In this document: positions 21,368 through 32,616 of the stretch, one piece after another
Layout of the letters: each line of letters opens with the position of its first letter
Numbering within the stretch: position 1 is the first letter of the stretch
Assembly: GCA_963921795.1 (NCBI GenBank)
Contig: OY997651.1
Span: 55,395,142 to 55,459,141 of the forward strand
DNA: 64,000 nt
Direction of reading: 5' to 3'
Source of the DNA: Nannobrachium achirus
Lineage: Eukaryota; Chordata; Actinopteri; Myctophiformes; Myctophidae
Made by a program: the position numbers and the translations under genes
The notes under the pieces: model-generated
Databases searched by the model: none
What the model was told of the DNA's origin: nothing
What the model saw: only the letters and a program-made list of their open reading frames with translations

Positions 21368-24160
21368 CAGGGGAAAATGACATGTTCATTTGCACACTCA
21401 GTAAGGAGCATGACAAACACATTAGTGTGATGGAGTCAGCGGAGACTGAAACTGAACTGTATTTTAAAAAATAAATACAAAAGTTATGACCTTTATATTG
21501 GACACAGGTGCAGACTGCGATGTCAGTGAAAACATTCAATGCACTGGAGGTCTGAGGCAAGCTCCAAGCGAGTAAGAGCAAACTTGTTGCTTCTGTAGCC
21601 CCAGCCAATAAACCAAGGAGCGTGATATCCTTGCGTGAGGGACATGAGGGACGTTGTGTGCGGTGGTCCGCGGCTTGAAGTGTGAAGCGTGAGGATGCGA
21701 TTCGAAAGACCGAGGGGGTGATTGTAGCCCCAGCCAATAAACCGACCCGCAAATGCACTGCCAATCGAGCTCAGCTCTATTGGCACAGTGGTTTGTGTGT
21801 CGGACTGGCGAGTGGGAGAGTGGTGTTTGATTCCCGCTCCTGCGCTTCACTACACTTTCTTTGGGCAGAAATTAGCACCGCTGGGCAAGAGAGCTCTAAC
21901 CTGTGAATACAAAGGCCAAAAGCACATGTAACTGAGTTTGAAGATGTACCAGCTATACTGGGGGGGAGCCACTTGTGTGAAACTATAGGCTTGGTGAAGA
22001 GGATGCATGAAGTTGGAAAGGAGGATGACATCCTCAAAGAGTATGAGGGGTTATTAAATGGACTGGGTTCCATACCTGGTCAGCACCATATTCAGATTGA
22101 CCGGACTCTTACACCTGTTGTGCACACTCCCAGGAGGATTCCTGGTGCGCTTAGAGACAGAGTGGTGGAGGAATTACACCACATGGTGAATAGAGACAGA
22201 GGTGGAGGAATTACACCGCATGGTGAAAATGGGTGTCATAACAAGGCAGACAGAGCCAACAGAGTGGTTCACTAGTATTGCTACCGTGGTCACCCCTAAG
22301 AAAATCTGCATTTGCATGGACACAAAAGACTTAGGGTGAATGAAGCTACTAAACGGGAGCACTATCCATTACTGACTGTTGAGGAAGTAGTTTCCTGTAT
22401 GGCAAACACAAAGTATTTCTCACTAGACGCTAATAAAGGGTTTTGGCAAATCAAATTAGATGAAGAGAGTTCAAAGCTCTGCACCTAATACCCCAATCGG
22501 ACAGTACCGGTTCCTGCGGTTACCATTTGGCATCTGTTCAGCACCTGAGGTGTTCCAGAGGGCCATTGCATATATGATAGAGGGGCTTGAAGGAGTTGTA
22601 AATATCATTGATGACATGCTTGTGTGGGGAGACTCTGTAGAAGCTCAACAGAGATAAATGCACAATCAGTGCATTGGACACAAACTCAGTGCCATTGGAC
22701 TGAAACCGGATGAGGAAATAATCAGAGCAGTGACACAGCTTCCACCACCACAGGATAAACAGGAATTACTGAGGTTCAACGGCATGATCAAGTATCTTGC
22801 AAAGTTTATTCCTAAACTGTCAGAGTGGCACTGGGAGGAACCACAACAGAGGAGTTTTGAGCAACTCAAACAGCTGGTCACCAATGCTCCGATGTTAAAG
22901 TTTTATGATGTGAACAAACCAGTTACTCTGTCAGTAGACACCAGCTCAGAAGGCATCGGAGCAGTCCTACTACAGGAGGGACAGCCAGAAGTGTGTGCGT
23001 CACAGGCACTCTGCAGTGACTGTCAGAGCCGTTATGCGCAAATAGAAAAATAGCTACTTGCCATTGTCTATGGATGTGAGAAGTTTCAGATCTGCATTGG
23101 CAGACGACCCCGAAAAGCAGTTACTGAAAAACATTACAAGAACGGAGTGCAGTTAAGTACCAAAAGCAATGCAGCCTTATTGGACCTTTAGGGATGAAAT
23201 CACTCACACCTCAGGGCTGATGTTTAAAGGAGCCAAGCTCATTGTTCCAACTCAGATGAGACAGGAAATGCTGAACAAAATACATGAGTCACATCTTGTA
23301 AAAAAAGAGCCAGAGACATTCTGTATTGGCCACACATATCTTCACAAATTGAGGAAATGGTGTCTCAATGTGCCATGTGCAATGAGAACCATAACAGCAA
23401 CCCGAGACGAGAAAGCCGTTGCTCTCACACCCCCTACCTCACAGACTTTCTACTGTGTGTGGATTATTTCTCTAAGTTCCCAGAAATCGTGAAGCTAAAA
23501 AATACCACCAGTAACAGTGTCATAGTAGCACTGAAATCAATATTTTCTTGGCAAGGTATCTGTGATCTGTTGATATCTGATAATGCTCCTCAGTATTCTA
23601 GTGCTGAGTTTAGAGATTTTGCAAAAAAAAGTGGGAATTCACACACCTCACGTCCAGTCCTTGTCATGCCCAATCAAATGGTCAAGCGGAAATGGCAATA
23701 CAGTTAAAAACTTGCTGAAAAAAGCAGAGGACAGCAATGGTGATCCCTACATTTGGCTATTGGAATATCGCAACACACCGCTGGAGGGTGTAGGATTATC
23801 ACCAGCACAGCTGCTAATGGGGAGGCAGCTAAAAGGAAAATGTACAACTTGAAGCACCCTGCTTACTCCAGAGGGGTCTGACCAGGTGCGCAGCAAGCTG
23901 AGAGAATAACAGGATAAGCACGAACTGTACTTCGACAGGCAAACCAAGAACCTGTCTGATTTGCAAGCAGGAGACAATGTCAGGATGCAAAGAGGAAAGA
24001 CCTGGCAGCCAGCTGTGGTTCTGCAGAGACATGAGCTGCCGAGATCCTTTGTTATCCGTACACCTGATGGGAGACAGTACAGGAGAAACCCCAACATCTG
24101 AGGCCAACTAGCGAGGAAACCTTTCCTGCCACTAACGAACATGACATTGTTCAGGACATT
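21368..24160 (+). mobile_element. Ty3/gypsy pol remnant, copy 2
   Basis: It starts with a retropepsin core LDTGADCDV (21498-21530), then RT (about 22330-22640, with intact IIDDMLVWG), RNase H (about 22880-23050) and the integrase zinc and core domains (23220-23700). The C-terminal tail (23760-24110) includes WLLEYRNTPLEGVGLSPAQL. TAA at 22486-22488 matches copy 1. A deletion after VWGDSVE removes RT thumb sequence, and the RNase H/linker deletion seen in copy 1 is shared. A SINE splits the protease at 21593. It is non-functional. Confidence 0.9.
21593..21853 (+). mobile_element. tRNA-derived SINE in gypsy protease
   Basis: Copy 3 of gypsy (46657-46672) reads straight through TTGCTTTCTTTGGGC, while here about 260 bp intervene. 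The insert has an internal duplication of TGTAGCCCCAGCCAATAAAC (21594 and 21723). It also has a tRNA-like stretch with TGGCACAGTGG and a B-box-like GTTTGATTCCC. A short CTT repeat may be the TSD. Confidence 0.75.
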
Positions 24161-24166
24161 GATTGA

Positions 24167-24342
24167 ATGATGTCATATATTGTGCCTCATGGGCACCCGT
24201 AGGCAACCTACACTTAAAGGCAGTGTTGTGCAGTGTTCAGTAGATCATGTTGGTATTATGAAATGAATGAATGCTACCCTGTATGCTACGCTGCTATGAG
24301 AAGTAAACTCACTCGGCTATAAAGTCTCGTCAATATCTTACA
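24167..24342 (+). repeat. Putative 3' LTR of gypsy copy 2
   Basis: The same block as 1987-2162, including CTATAAAGTCTCG. Confidence 0.55.
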
Positions 24343-24715
24343 AAGACGAAGTTGCTTATTAGGGTTTCAGTGTGTTCATGTGAGGTCATTATAATGCTGT
24401 CCTACTCCATCCAAAGCCGTGTTCACACGGAAGGAAGAAGTTCTGTCTGATATGGTCAGAAAGAAGTGGATTTCTGAAAACCCAAAAAAGAAATTGTGTC
24501 TCGTTAGAAAGGAGAAAGCGGACGTTGAAAACAGCCGACTGAGTACAGAGCTCACATTTTGCAGTGGAGAATCAAGAGTTTATTTGTCATTCTCAGTGTC
24601 ATGGATAGAGAGAGTTACATCACTTACGTCGACTCCCATAGTAAGTGTAGAACGCCTATTTACTCTATGGTGGGAAGCTAACTTAGCCTATAGCTTACCG
24701 GAGCCTGTTCTCATT

Positions 24716-24917
24716 CGAGCCTCTGCCCCGTCCGCCCCCATTCATTTTTCACTCGCTGGTAAGTAGACTAAATCACGTCTTTTTCACTCTTTTAATAATG
24801 TTATTTACCTTAGAGAGGCCCGTGAATGCGTTAATATGGTGAAAAAGACGTGATATGGTCAACTTACCAGCGAATTAATGACTCGGCTAAAATGGGGGCG
24901 GACGGGGCAGAGGCTCG
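24716..24917. mobile_element. Foldback MITE-like element, copy 2
   Basis: Orthologue of 2536-2737, with CGAGCCTCTGCCCCGTCCGC and its complement at the ends. Confidence 0.6.
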
Positions 24918-25519
24918 CTAGGACTTTGGGAGGTTTGGGAGAGTGGCTGTTTGTTATAACATAAAAATTAATTATTGGCATTGTCCATGTTCAAAGCAAA
25001 GAAACACCTGTGCTCATAAGTCAATAGCAACATGGCACTTGTATCAGACCCGACCTGAAATGTTCCTAAAGGTTTGTTCTACATACAGTGACGTGTTTGA
25101 CACTTTTCAAGAATTGGCTCCTGAAGGTCACAGTACTGAGGATAATCTATATCTACCAGAGGGAGCTGCTTTGACCTCACTGGTCAATTATTTTAGCAGC
25201 AAGAAATTGCCAGCTGTACTGTGCTGTACTGTACTGTACTGCCACCTGATGTGTCTTCACCACATAAAGTAATGCCAAAGGATGCATGTTCCCAGACTGA
25301 AGAGAGACCACCAAAGTGCCTCATACCTCTTGAGAACTTTTGCACTGTCTGCCCTGGCAGATTCCTCTCTCAGATCCGATGTTGATAACCCACAAAGCCA
25401 ACATAGTGACATACAGTGCCATATTAAAGAGTATGTTTAGTTCATGAATACATTATTGATCCTTTAATTGGTTCTTTTGCTCAATTCAATGTAGCAATAG
25501 TTATTCACTCTTCCTTTGT

Positions 25520-25522
<3 letters not shown>

Positions 25523-25593
<71 letters not shown>

Positions 25594-25594
25594 T
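25523..25594. repeat. (TC)n microsatellite
   Basis: The TC tract is followed by a residual AACACACACA. The long CA tract of unit 1 is almost absent here. Confidence 0.95.
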
Positions 25595-25772
25595 AACACA
25601 CACAAATCCTGTCCCTGCACCTTTGATGATCACACCATCCTGTCCCTGCACCTTTGCCTTTTCTTGGGGCAGTCTGTCAGGGTAATCTACTGTACACTTA
25701 AGGCACTGATGAAGCTTTAACCACTTTAAGCCAGATCCATATTCAGTGGGGGACGTTGGCTAGAGATAACCT

Positions 25773-25830
25773 ATCTACAAGCTTGCAGCTTGTTGATTTG
25801 CTGTGAGCTTGTGCCTAGATCGGCTATTTT
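25773..25830. repeat. Micro-palindrome, degenerate copy
   Basis: Left ATCTACAAGCTTGC, right GTGAGCTTGTGCCTAGATCG. Orthologue of 3848-3900. Confidence 0.7.
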
Positions 25831-25927
25831 TGGCAGAGACATTTGGTATAGTATAGTATAGGGTGGGGTCCAAGTACTGTAAGTACCGGTAACTGTACCT
25901 TTGTACTAACCGTTCTGCACCCTGCAA

Positions 25928-26080
25928 GTGCAAAAGACATTCCAGGAAACAGACTGGTTCCACTCCGAGACAGCTGAGGATGTAAAGGATGTTAAGGCAG
26001 ACATTTGTAGCTCCTTGAAATACCCTGACATCCAGGGGAGTCAATTGGGTATGGCAGGGGTATGCAGCTGCCATACCCTG
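25928..26080 (+). other. QKTFQE block and hairpin, copy 2
   Basis: Reads MQKTFQETDWFHSETAEDV and then a hairpin GGGTATGGCAG...CTGCCATACCC at about 26048-26079. Confidence 0.4.
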
Positions 26081-26368
26081 GGTCCAAGGGGGAAAATAAA
26101 AGTTACTTTTAAATATACATCCATGAATGTCTCTTTGTCTATCTGTGCTGGTTATTATGTTGTTAAACTACAGTAAAATAACTACAAATGCAAAATGTAA
26201 CAAAATGGTCACTTTAACAAGGTATTATAATTATATTCTCCACACTTGTATTCTCCCCATCTTGACAAAATCGTATATTCCCAGTTTCCTCAGGTCAGCA
26301 ATGCATTATTGCTAATTGTGGCACGTTTACTAACATGTCAAGTTTAGCTGCATTTGAACAACCGTTCC

Positions 26369-26630
26369 AGGCTGCCATATGCCCACTTTCGCCAGAGGGG
26401 AGGCGGTATAGAAACCAGGACTACTGCATGTTTTTGTGAGGGTATCTACCCTAGGAGACACGGGGAGAACACGCAAACTCCACACAGAAAGGCCCTTTCG
26501 CCAACCCCACCTAGGGTGTGGGCGCTGATGACACGGAGGAGGAATCACGCCGACAGCGTCCCCCGGTAGGAATCTAACCCAGGACCTTCTAGCTATGAGG
26601 CGACAGTGACTGCTGTGAAGAAAAAAAAAA
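26369..26630 (-). mobile_element. V-SINE/DANA-like SINE, unit 2
   Basis: Orthologue of 5135-5400 on the same strand. Confidence 0.75.
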
Positions 26631-26695
26631 CAGGCGACTTCATTCATTTAAATGTCCAACACATTCTCACCCCCAAGGTATCAGGCACCTGAGGC

Positions 26696-27020
26696 CCTGT
26701 CATGGACCCCTACTGCATCATAGCAGGGGACGCCACGGGTATGCCTACTGCTTCAAGTATGGGACGCTTTGGGTATGCCCAGTGGTCTAAGATTTGAGTA
26801 TGCCCAGTGACGGGACAGCTCTCTACTCTTATTTGCATTTCACAACACACACAGCAAGAGCACTTGTTACTACTTTTGGTCAAAGCGGGGATCGAACCAG
26901 CGACCTTGGGATCCATACTTCCCCTTTTTGGAAAAGTTAGTGTTAACATTTCAGTGCTTTTAGAAAATATACAAAAACATAATCGCTTGCAGCAGGATTT
27001 CACATGAAGCCGAGTTAGAA
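26696..27020. repeat. Dispersed repeat with tRNA-like box, copy 2
   Basis: Orthologue of 5466-5790, with GGGGATCGAACCAGCGACC. Confidence 0.55.
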
Positions 27021-27100
27021 TTGCATCCTTTCCCTTCTTTTTTTCTCAAGATTTCTCTCCTTTTCCCTTTTTTCTTCTCCCTTAGAGTCAAGTGTTCCCC

Positions 27101-27260
27101 AGCTTTAGCTCAGTCAGTAGGGCAGCATGGCTGCAATCATTCATTCCTGGGTTCAATTCACACTAACGGTAGATACATATTCGAGTAGACATGTGTTGGC
27201 GCATGCGCACTAAGACTCTCCCTCTGCGTCTGACGGGATGGCGGCGAAAGCATCCCTCCG
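27101..27260 (+). mobile_element. tRNA-derived SINE head
   Basis: TTTAGCTCAGTCAGTAGGGC is an A-box region and CTGGGTTCAATTC a B-box region. Spacing resembles a tRNA, but the acceptor stem does not pair, so this is a SINE head rather than a tRNA gene. Copy at 28987. Confidence 0.65.
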
Positions 27261-27284
27261 CATCTGCCAGGATGACACCAAAGG

Positions 27285-27430
27285 CAGGACTACTGCATGT
27301 TTTGTGAGGGTATCTACCCTAGGAGACACAGGGAGAACATGCAAACTCTACACAGAAAGGCCCTTTCGCCAAACCCACCTAGGGTGTGGGCGCTGATGAC
27401 ACGGAGGAGGAATCACACCAACAGCGTCGT
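27285..27430 (-). mobile_element. Partial V-SINE fragment
   Basis: Body only, with CTACCCTAGGAGACACAGG. It duplicates part of 26369-26630. Confidence 0.65.
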
Positions 27431-27628
27431 CATCGCCCGCTGTTTCATTTACCAGAAGTTGATGTTGCGGTGGAAAGACGAAAAGAAGGGATCATGCATG
27501 GGCATTGCTATGTTCCCTCGACCCTATGTTGCCTCACTGAACTTGATCACTGACCCATTCAGTAACCATCTGTGTCGAAGTGTCTTGTCGTTAATATTTT
27601 TCGTGTGTGTGTGATGCGGCCGATGAGC

Positions 27629-27631
<3 letters not shown>

Positions 27632-27698
<67 letters not shown>
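27632..27698. repeat. (TG)n microsatellite
   Basis: About 33 TG units. Confidence 0.95.
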
Positions 27699-28026
27699 TA
27701 ACCGACCCGGCGACCCCAGCATCCCGAATATTAATATTTATTATTTGGTCTGGTTCAAAATAAATTAATGGCAGTCACTGCAAATCAACAGTCAATTTCC
27801 CTTGGTCCAATAAACTATGGTCCTAAATAAACTAAAGTTCCTCCTTAGTTTAAAACCTATGCGTTTCTCCCTGCTCGCCGTGCGTAAATGTCTAGAGATC
27901 CCTCTCCCGGGTTGTTCACCAGCCATGTCCATAAAACAGCGCTACCAGTTGTGCATTGGTGTTTGGCTGAAAGATCAACGCTGGACTTTACACACCGTCT
28001 TTAGGCACGATGCATGGATTTGCACA

Positions 28027-28055
28027 GATCTACAAGCTCGCGAAGCTTGTAGATC
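28027..28055. repeat. Micro-palindrome, compact copy
   Basis: Perfect 12-nt arms GATCTACAAGCT and AGCTTGTAGATC around the 5-nt loop CGCGA. GGCTATTTT follows the right arm. Confidence 0.9.
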
Positions 28056-28085
28056 GGCTATTTTGCATGCATGCAAATCCAGTGG

Positions 28086-28260
28086 TGTAAAGTAAGTACA
28101 TTTAGGCCTACTTAAGTACTGTACTTACAATTTTTAGGTATCTGTAATTGAGTATTTCCAATACTTTTACTTCTACTCCACTACATCTCAGATCCAGAAT
28201 ATTGTACTTTTACTCCTCTACAATATATTTGAAAACTTTATTTACTAGTTACTTTTGCTT
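28086..28260 (+). mobile_element. hAT MITE fragment, AGTGGTGTAAAGTAA type
   Basis: It shows AGTGGTGTAAAGTAAGTAC, GAGTATTTCCAATACTTTTA and CTACTCCACTACATCTCAG, the signature of a common teleost hAT MITE. One end only. Confidence 0.7.
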
Positions 28261-28334
28261 GCAGATATAAATGATTATATTATAAAACATACACTAATGC
28301 ACTTTATCCCTATTCTATACCGTGGCTATTTGAA

Positions 28335-28384
28335 AATAGACGATCTACAAGCTCACAATGCGTCGCATCGCGAGCTTGTAGATC
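28335..28384. repeat. Micro-palindrome, full copy with core
   Basis: Arms GATCTACAAGCTC and GAGCTTGTAGATC pair exactly. The core ACAATGCGTCGCATCGC contains a small GCG..CGC palindrome. Confidence 0.9.
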
Positions 28385-28588
28385 TGTGCAAATCCATGCA
28401 TCGCCCATGCGGGCTAGTTCATTCCGTTGTAGTGCTTGACAATGTCTCTCCCTCTCTGAGTTTAAGGACACCGGACTATCGAGATTCGAAACATAAGGCC
28501 AACTTTTCTAGGGCCAAGGAGCCATGCCGGCATCGGATCTCCGTGCCGCCGGATTGTCGGCACGTCGGAATATCGAGATGTTACCCTG

Positions 28589-28920
28589 TCATGTACCCTA
28601 CTGCGTCACAGCATTGGATGCCACGGGTATGCCTACTGCTTCAAGTATGGGAGGCTTTGGGTATGCCCAGTGGTCTAAGATTTGAGTATGCCCAGTGGCA
28701 GGACGGCTCTCTACTCTTATTTACATTTCACAACACACACAGCAAGAGCCCTTGTTACTACTTTTGGTCAAAGCGGGGATCGAACCGGCGACCTTGGGAT
28801 CCATACCTACCCTTTTTGGAAAAGCTAGTGTTAACATTTCAGTGCTTTTAGAAAATATACAGATACATAATCGCTTGCAGCAGGATTTCACATGAAGCTG
28901 AGTTAGAATGGCATCCTTTC
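28589..28920. repeat. Dispersed repeat with tRNA-like box, copy 3
   Basis: A local duplicate of 26696-27020, about 1.9 kb downstream. The 198-aa ORF that crosses it is chance reading of repeats. Confidence 0.6.
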
Positions 28921-28986
28921 CCTTCTTTTTTTCTCAAGATTTCTCTCCTTTTCCCTTTTTCTTCTCCCTTGAGTCAAGTGTTCCCC

Positions 28987-29165
28987 AGCTTTAGCTCAGT
29001 CAGTAGGGCAGCATGGCTGCAATCATTCATTCCTGGGTTCAATTCACACTAACGGTAGATACATATTCGAGTAGACATGTGTTGGCGCATGCACACTAAG
29101 ACTCTCCCTCTGCGTCTGATGGGGCTGACGCCGAAAGCATCCCTCTTCATATGCCGGGATGACGC
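28987..29165 (+). mobile_element. tRNA-derived SINE head, second copy
   Basis: Same as 27101-27260. It came along in the local duplication. Confidence 0.65.
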
Positions 29166-29463
29166 CAAAAGCGAGTCCGAAGCGCGTCAGGGGCGTGAAG
29201 CGGGTGGTGAGAACGGGCTGAAATATTGCGTGCCTTGACTGCTGTCTTATGTGAAGGAATGTGTAGCAGCATTCCAGCAGCTATTGTCTATAGGCAATAA
29301 TTAACCGTCAGCCGCTGCCCAGTTTGTCAGTTTCTCTGCATTCAAATGCAAAGCTAAAGGCAATCAATCCAACCCAGTTCCTACAAAGTCTCACCAACTA
29401 TATAGAAAGGCGTCTCTCAAGATCTCACCATTCTCGATCAAAACACCTGGCCATGAGTCACAA

Positions 29464-29706
29464 GTGAAACAACTCTGCATTTATGCAATGAAAGATTTAG
29501 TTGAGGAGCCACAAAGTGAACCTGAAAGCCTAAAGCCACTAATACAATGCATTAAGACCATCCCTTGCAGCACAGCTGAGAGTGAAAGAGCTTTCAGTCT
29601 TATGAACCTGATATGCACTGACAGGAGATCTTGCTTGTTGTTGTCCAATCTAAGTAATTTGATGGTGATCAATGAAAATGGTCCCCCTGTAACTAGTATA
29701 ATATAA
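29464..29706 (+). pseudogene. hAT transposase C-terminal fragment, unit 2
   Basis: It contains CSTAESERAFSLMNLICTD and then NLMVINENGPPVTS. It is the uninterrupted paralogue of the 6595-8427 fragment and carries one CCTGTAAC (about 29687-29694). About 55 bp encoding the last residues are deleted after it. Confidence 0.75.
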
Positions 29707-29867
29707 TAGTTAATCTGTAATAGATACAGGATTGCTCACTGTATATCTGATAAGCCTCATCAGCATAACAATACTTGCGCTCTCACATGGTAGCATTGAA
29801 CATGCTAAAAGCAGCTCCAAAGTGGTAGAGTTACAGGGTGATTAACATAAGAAGCACAACAATTATT

Positions 29868-31444
29868 GTGGGCTCGCCTATAGGCGAGCACATTTTAGTT
29901 ATTGTCATTATTTATTTATCTATCAGGCAATCAGTAGACGGGAACTTCGGTTCCTTTCTACTCCTACATACTTAGTGAGAAAATGAAAATAAAAACATCA
30001 ATTTGTTCAGCTTACAGTGGCGAAGTGTGCTATTATTTTATACAGCAATCGGCCAAATGGTGGCGCTGTAGGAAGCCTTCGAAAGTGCGAACTTTGAACA
30101 GGTATAGCTCATGCTGTGTTTTAGGTACAGCCATGAAACCTGTATACACGTATGCGTCTCCTCATGCCGAACAACTTTTACCCTCTAACTTTTGACCTCT
30201 GACCTTTAGGTCTCCCACAATTCGGAATAATATGAAAAACAGTAAAAATCTATCTCCTCCTGGGTTTTTTTCGTTACGCGCACGAAACATTTTTCACATG
30301 AACTTTGGACCAATACGGTCAGATTTATCTCGGCGGATTTCTTTTAAAGTGAAATATAATTTTTTAATAATTCAATCAATATTGCGGTTTTATGCAAATT
30401 ATTCTTCGGCCTCTAAATCATACATGCAAAGTTACATGTTCATGGCATTTGGCAAAGATGTGGAGGGTTAGTCAAAGTATCACTGAAACCAATTTTATTC
30501 CAATCGGCCAAAGGGGGGCGCTATACGAAGCGTTTGAAAATTCAAACTTCAAACGGGCATAAGTCATGACTCGTTTCGTTTGAAGACATGCAACTTGCTT
30601 ACACGCGTGCTTTGACTCGAGCGGAAGACATCTGTGTCTTTGTTAAGTAAGCTCCGCCCTTAGATTTCCCGCCATTTTGAGCAGTTTGTGAAACGCTTAA
30701 ACCCGCTTTTATTCTGGAATGTTCGCGTCACGTGCACAAAACTTTTTTATGTGAACTTCGGACCGATATCTAAAGATCTGTCAGATCGGATTTTTTTTAA
30801 ATTGAAACATGCTTTTTTAATAAATTCAATGAATATTGCAGTTTTATGCAAATTATTCTTCTGCCTCTAAATCATGTATGCAAAGTAACATGTTCATGGT
30901 ATTTGGCAAAGATGTAGAGTGTTATTCCAAATATCACTAAAACCAATTTTACCCCAATTGGCCAAAGGGGGGCGCTATATCATTTTGAGCAGTTTGTGAA
31001 ACGCTTAAACCTGTTAAGATTTTTTTTGCAATTTGCATGAAACATTCTACACACAATCTAAGAACCAATATCTGATATGCCTATGAAGTGCACACACACA
31101 AAAATAATAATAATAATAATAAATATAGCTGCAAGCAGCCATAAAGTGGCCAAGGCCAAAAACACATCAAATCATGAACACAGCCTGCAATGTGCGTGAA
31201 ATCTTGCAAGCACATTACCAATAGGTCAAGGAACAGATACCACCCTTCTCACATTGGCCTGTTATAGCGCCACCAGTGGGTCAACTTTTGCACAACACAT
31301 TTTTGGAACAAAATGGACCAATCTTTGACGTCAGTAACGTCAAAGAGATCACTGCCTGCGATCTTGACATTTTGTACTTTTATAGCCATTGTTTTCTGGC
31401 TTGAAGCGAGCCCACAATTGTTTCGAAGGAACAATATTTTCTAG
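29868..31444. mobile_element. Helentron-like element, 1577 bp
   Basis: The left end GTGGGCTCGCC forms a small hairpin with GGCGAGC. The right side has the inverse GCGAGCCCAC not at the tip but followed by a hairpin (ATTGTTTC..GGAACAAT) and CTAG. TT flanks both ends. The unit 1 site (about 8583) lacks it. Asymmetric inverted repeats, 3' hairpin and TT target match Helentron (Helitron2) biology. Internally a ~450-bp unit with GGCCAAAGGGGGGCGCTAT is tandemly repeated. No Rep/helicase is seen, so it is non-autonomous. Confidence 0.75.
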
Positions 31445-31711
31445 TTGTAATTGTACCCAGTCTTATTGCATGCTCTCACTTATATGTGTGTATATAGGGG
31501 AGAACGGGGTAAGATGAACCACTTTTTGCTTAAGTTGCCCTGGAAGCAAGAAAAAGTGACATGGCAGTAAAATCAAAACATCTAGACATATTTCAGGATG
31601 TCTTCTGTCATTTGAAATTTAGAGTTAGCATCTATGAAAAAGGGCCATAAAAATATGACTTATGTGGCTCAACTTGCCCCAGTTCAGGGGTAAATTGATC
31701 CAAGTCAAGGG

Positions 31712-31850
31712 GTAAATGGTAAATGGTGCATTTATGTAGCGCTTTTTATGCAAAGCGCTTTACATAGATTGTGCATTACAGGGGGAGCCCGGATTCGAAC
31801 TGGGAACCCTTCGGGAACCCTTCGTGCTCTAATAACGGTTTTCTCCCAGG
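31712..31850. mobile_element. SINE-like insert with GCGCTTTACATAG
   Basis: TTTATGTAGCGCTTTTTATG and GGATTCGAACTGGGAACC (B-box-like in reverse) mark a common fish tRNA-derived SINE. It is absent from unit 1 at the same site (about 8838). Confidence 0.6.
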
Positions 31851-31996
31851 GGTAAGTTGCCCCACATGATATTCTTAACTTAACAGTTTAAACTTGAACA
31901 AATAATGTATTTACTTCTCAGAAATATTTTAATAACACATTTCCCTTTTGCAAATAGTCTTATTTATTTTCTTACGGTTATTTAATCCTTAAGATT

Positions 31997-32110
31997 GGGG
32001 GTGTATTCTCTCCTCCGCGTCATCAGCGCCCACACCCTAGGTGGGGTTGGTGAAAGTTCCTTTTTGTGTGGAGTTTGCATGTTCTCCCCGTGTCTCCTAG
32101 GGTAGATACC
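31997..32110 (+). mobile_element. Truncated V-SINE
   Basis: The orthologue of the 9012 SINE with head and tail deleted; GGAGTTTGCATGTTCTCCCC is present. Confidence 0.7.
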
Positions 32111-32616
32111 AGGGATGTCCATACCAGGGAAATCAGCAGAGCCCAGGATTACATAGCTTAGACAATTGGCACTGGGTGAAAAAAATGGGTTACAAAATCG
32201 TGGGATAGAAAGTAAAAAAAAAAACAATTAAATAAAATGTTATTCAGAACCTTTTAATATTTGCAATTGTTAATATAATATTGAAAACCTCTCTTAAAAG
32301 AGTGTATTCATCAAAATGAAAGATCATTCAGCATAATTTGAGTAGCAAAGACCGAATAAAAAATATGAATGGTGATTCACATAGTTCAATTTACCTCAAG
32401 GCATTTGGTTCATCTTGCCCCACGCGCAAGCTTAATGCTTCAGGCTGATATTTCGCCAAATAATGGCCCATCAGATCAGAAGAATACAGTAGAAATAATA
32501 TTATGTCCTATATGCCTATACATTAAACCACATCAAAGCCAAATAAGTAGACAAATTCAAACTTTGGGCATGCATTTATTGTACATACTGCACTCACACT
32601 GACAACACATACATAC

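Larger units (their letters stand above)
24402..25720 (+). pseudogene. Cysteine-cluster (KDZ/HMGXB3-like) fragment, copy 2
   Basis: The blocks match copy 1: FTRKEEVLSDMVRKKW (24419), the SWIM-like WHCPCSKQRNTCAHKS (about 24980) and the stretch around 25140 that keeps EDNLYLPEGAALTSLVNY. The third block (YCKRCG.. in copy 1) is lost by a deletion between the TC tract and 25611. Same foldback insertion as copy 1. Confidence 0.45.
28009..28406. repeat. Inverted pair of micro-palindromes around a MITE fragment
   Basis: CGATGCATGGATTTGCACAG at the left and its complement at the right frame two full micro-palindromes (28027 and 28335). Between them lies a fragment (28086-28260) of the fish AGTGGTGTAAAGTAA hAT MITE. 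Confidence 0.8.
31500..32425. mobile_element. TIR element GGGGTAAGATGAACCA, unit 2
   Basis: Orthologue of 8636-9698 with the same ends. It contains a further tRNA/simple-repeat-like insert near 31712-31850 (AAAGCGCTTTACATAG) and a truncated SINE at 31997. Confidence 0.55.

Noticed and set aside
27101-27172. Possible tRNA gene
   Set aside because: A and B boxes are present but the acceptor stem does not pair, and the same sequence recurs at 28987; it is a SINE head.
28255-28851. 198-aa ORF
   Set aside because: It spans a micro-palindrome and a dispersed repeat whose other copies are in different frames.
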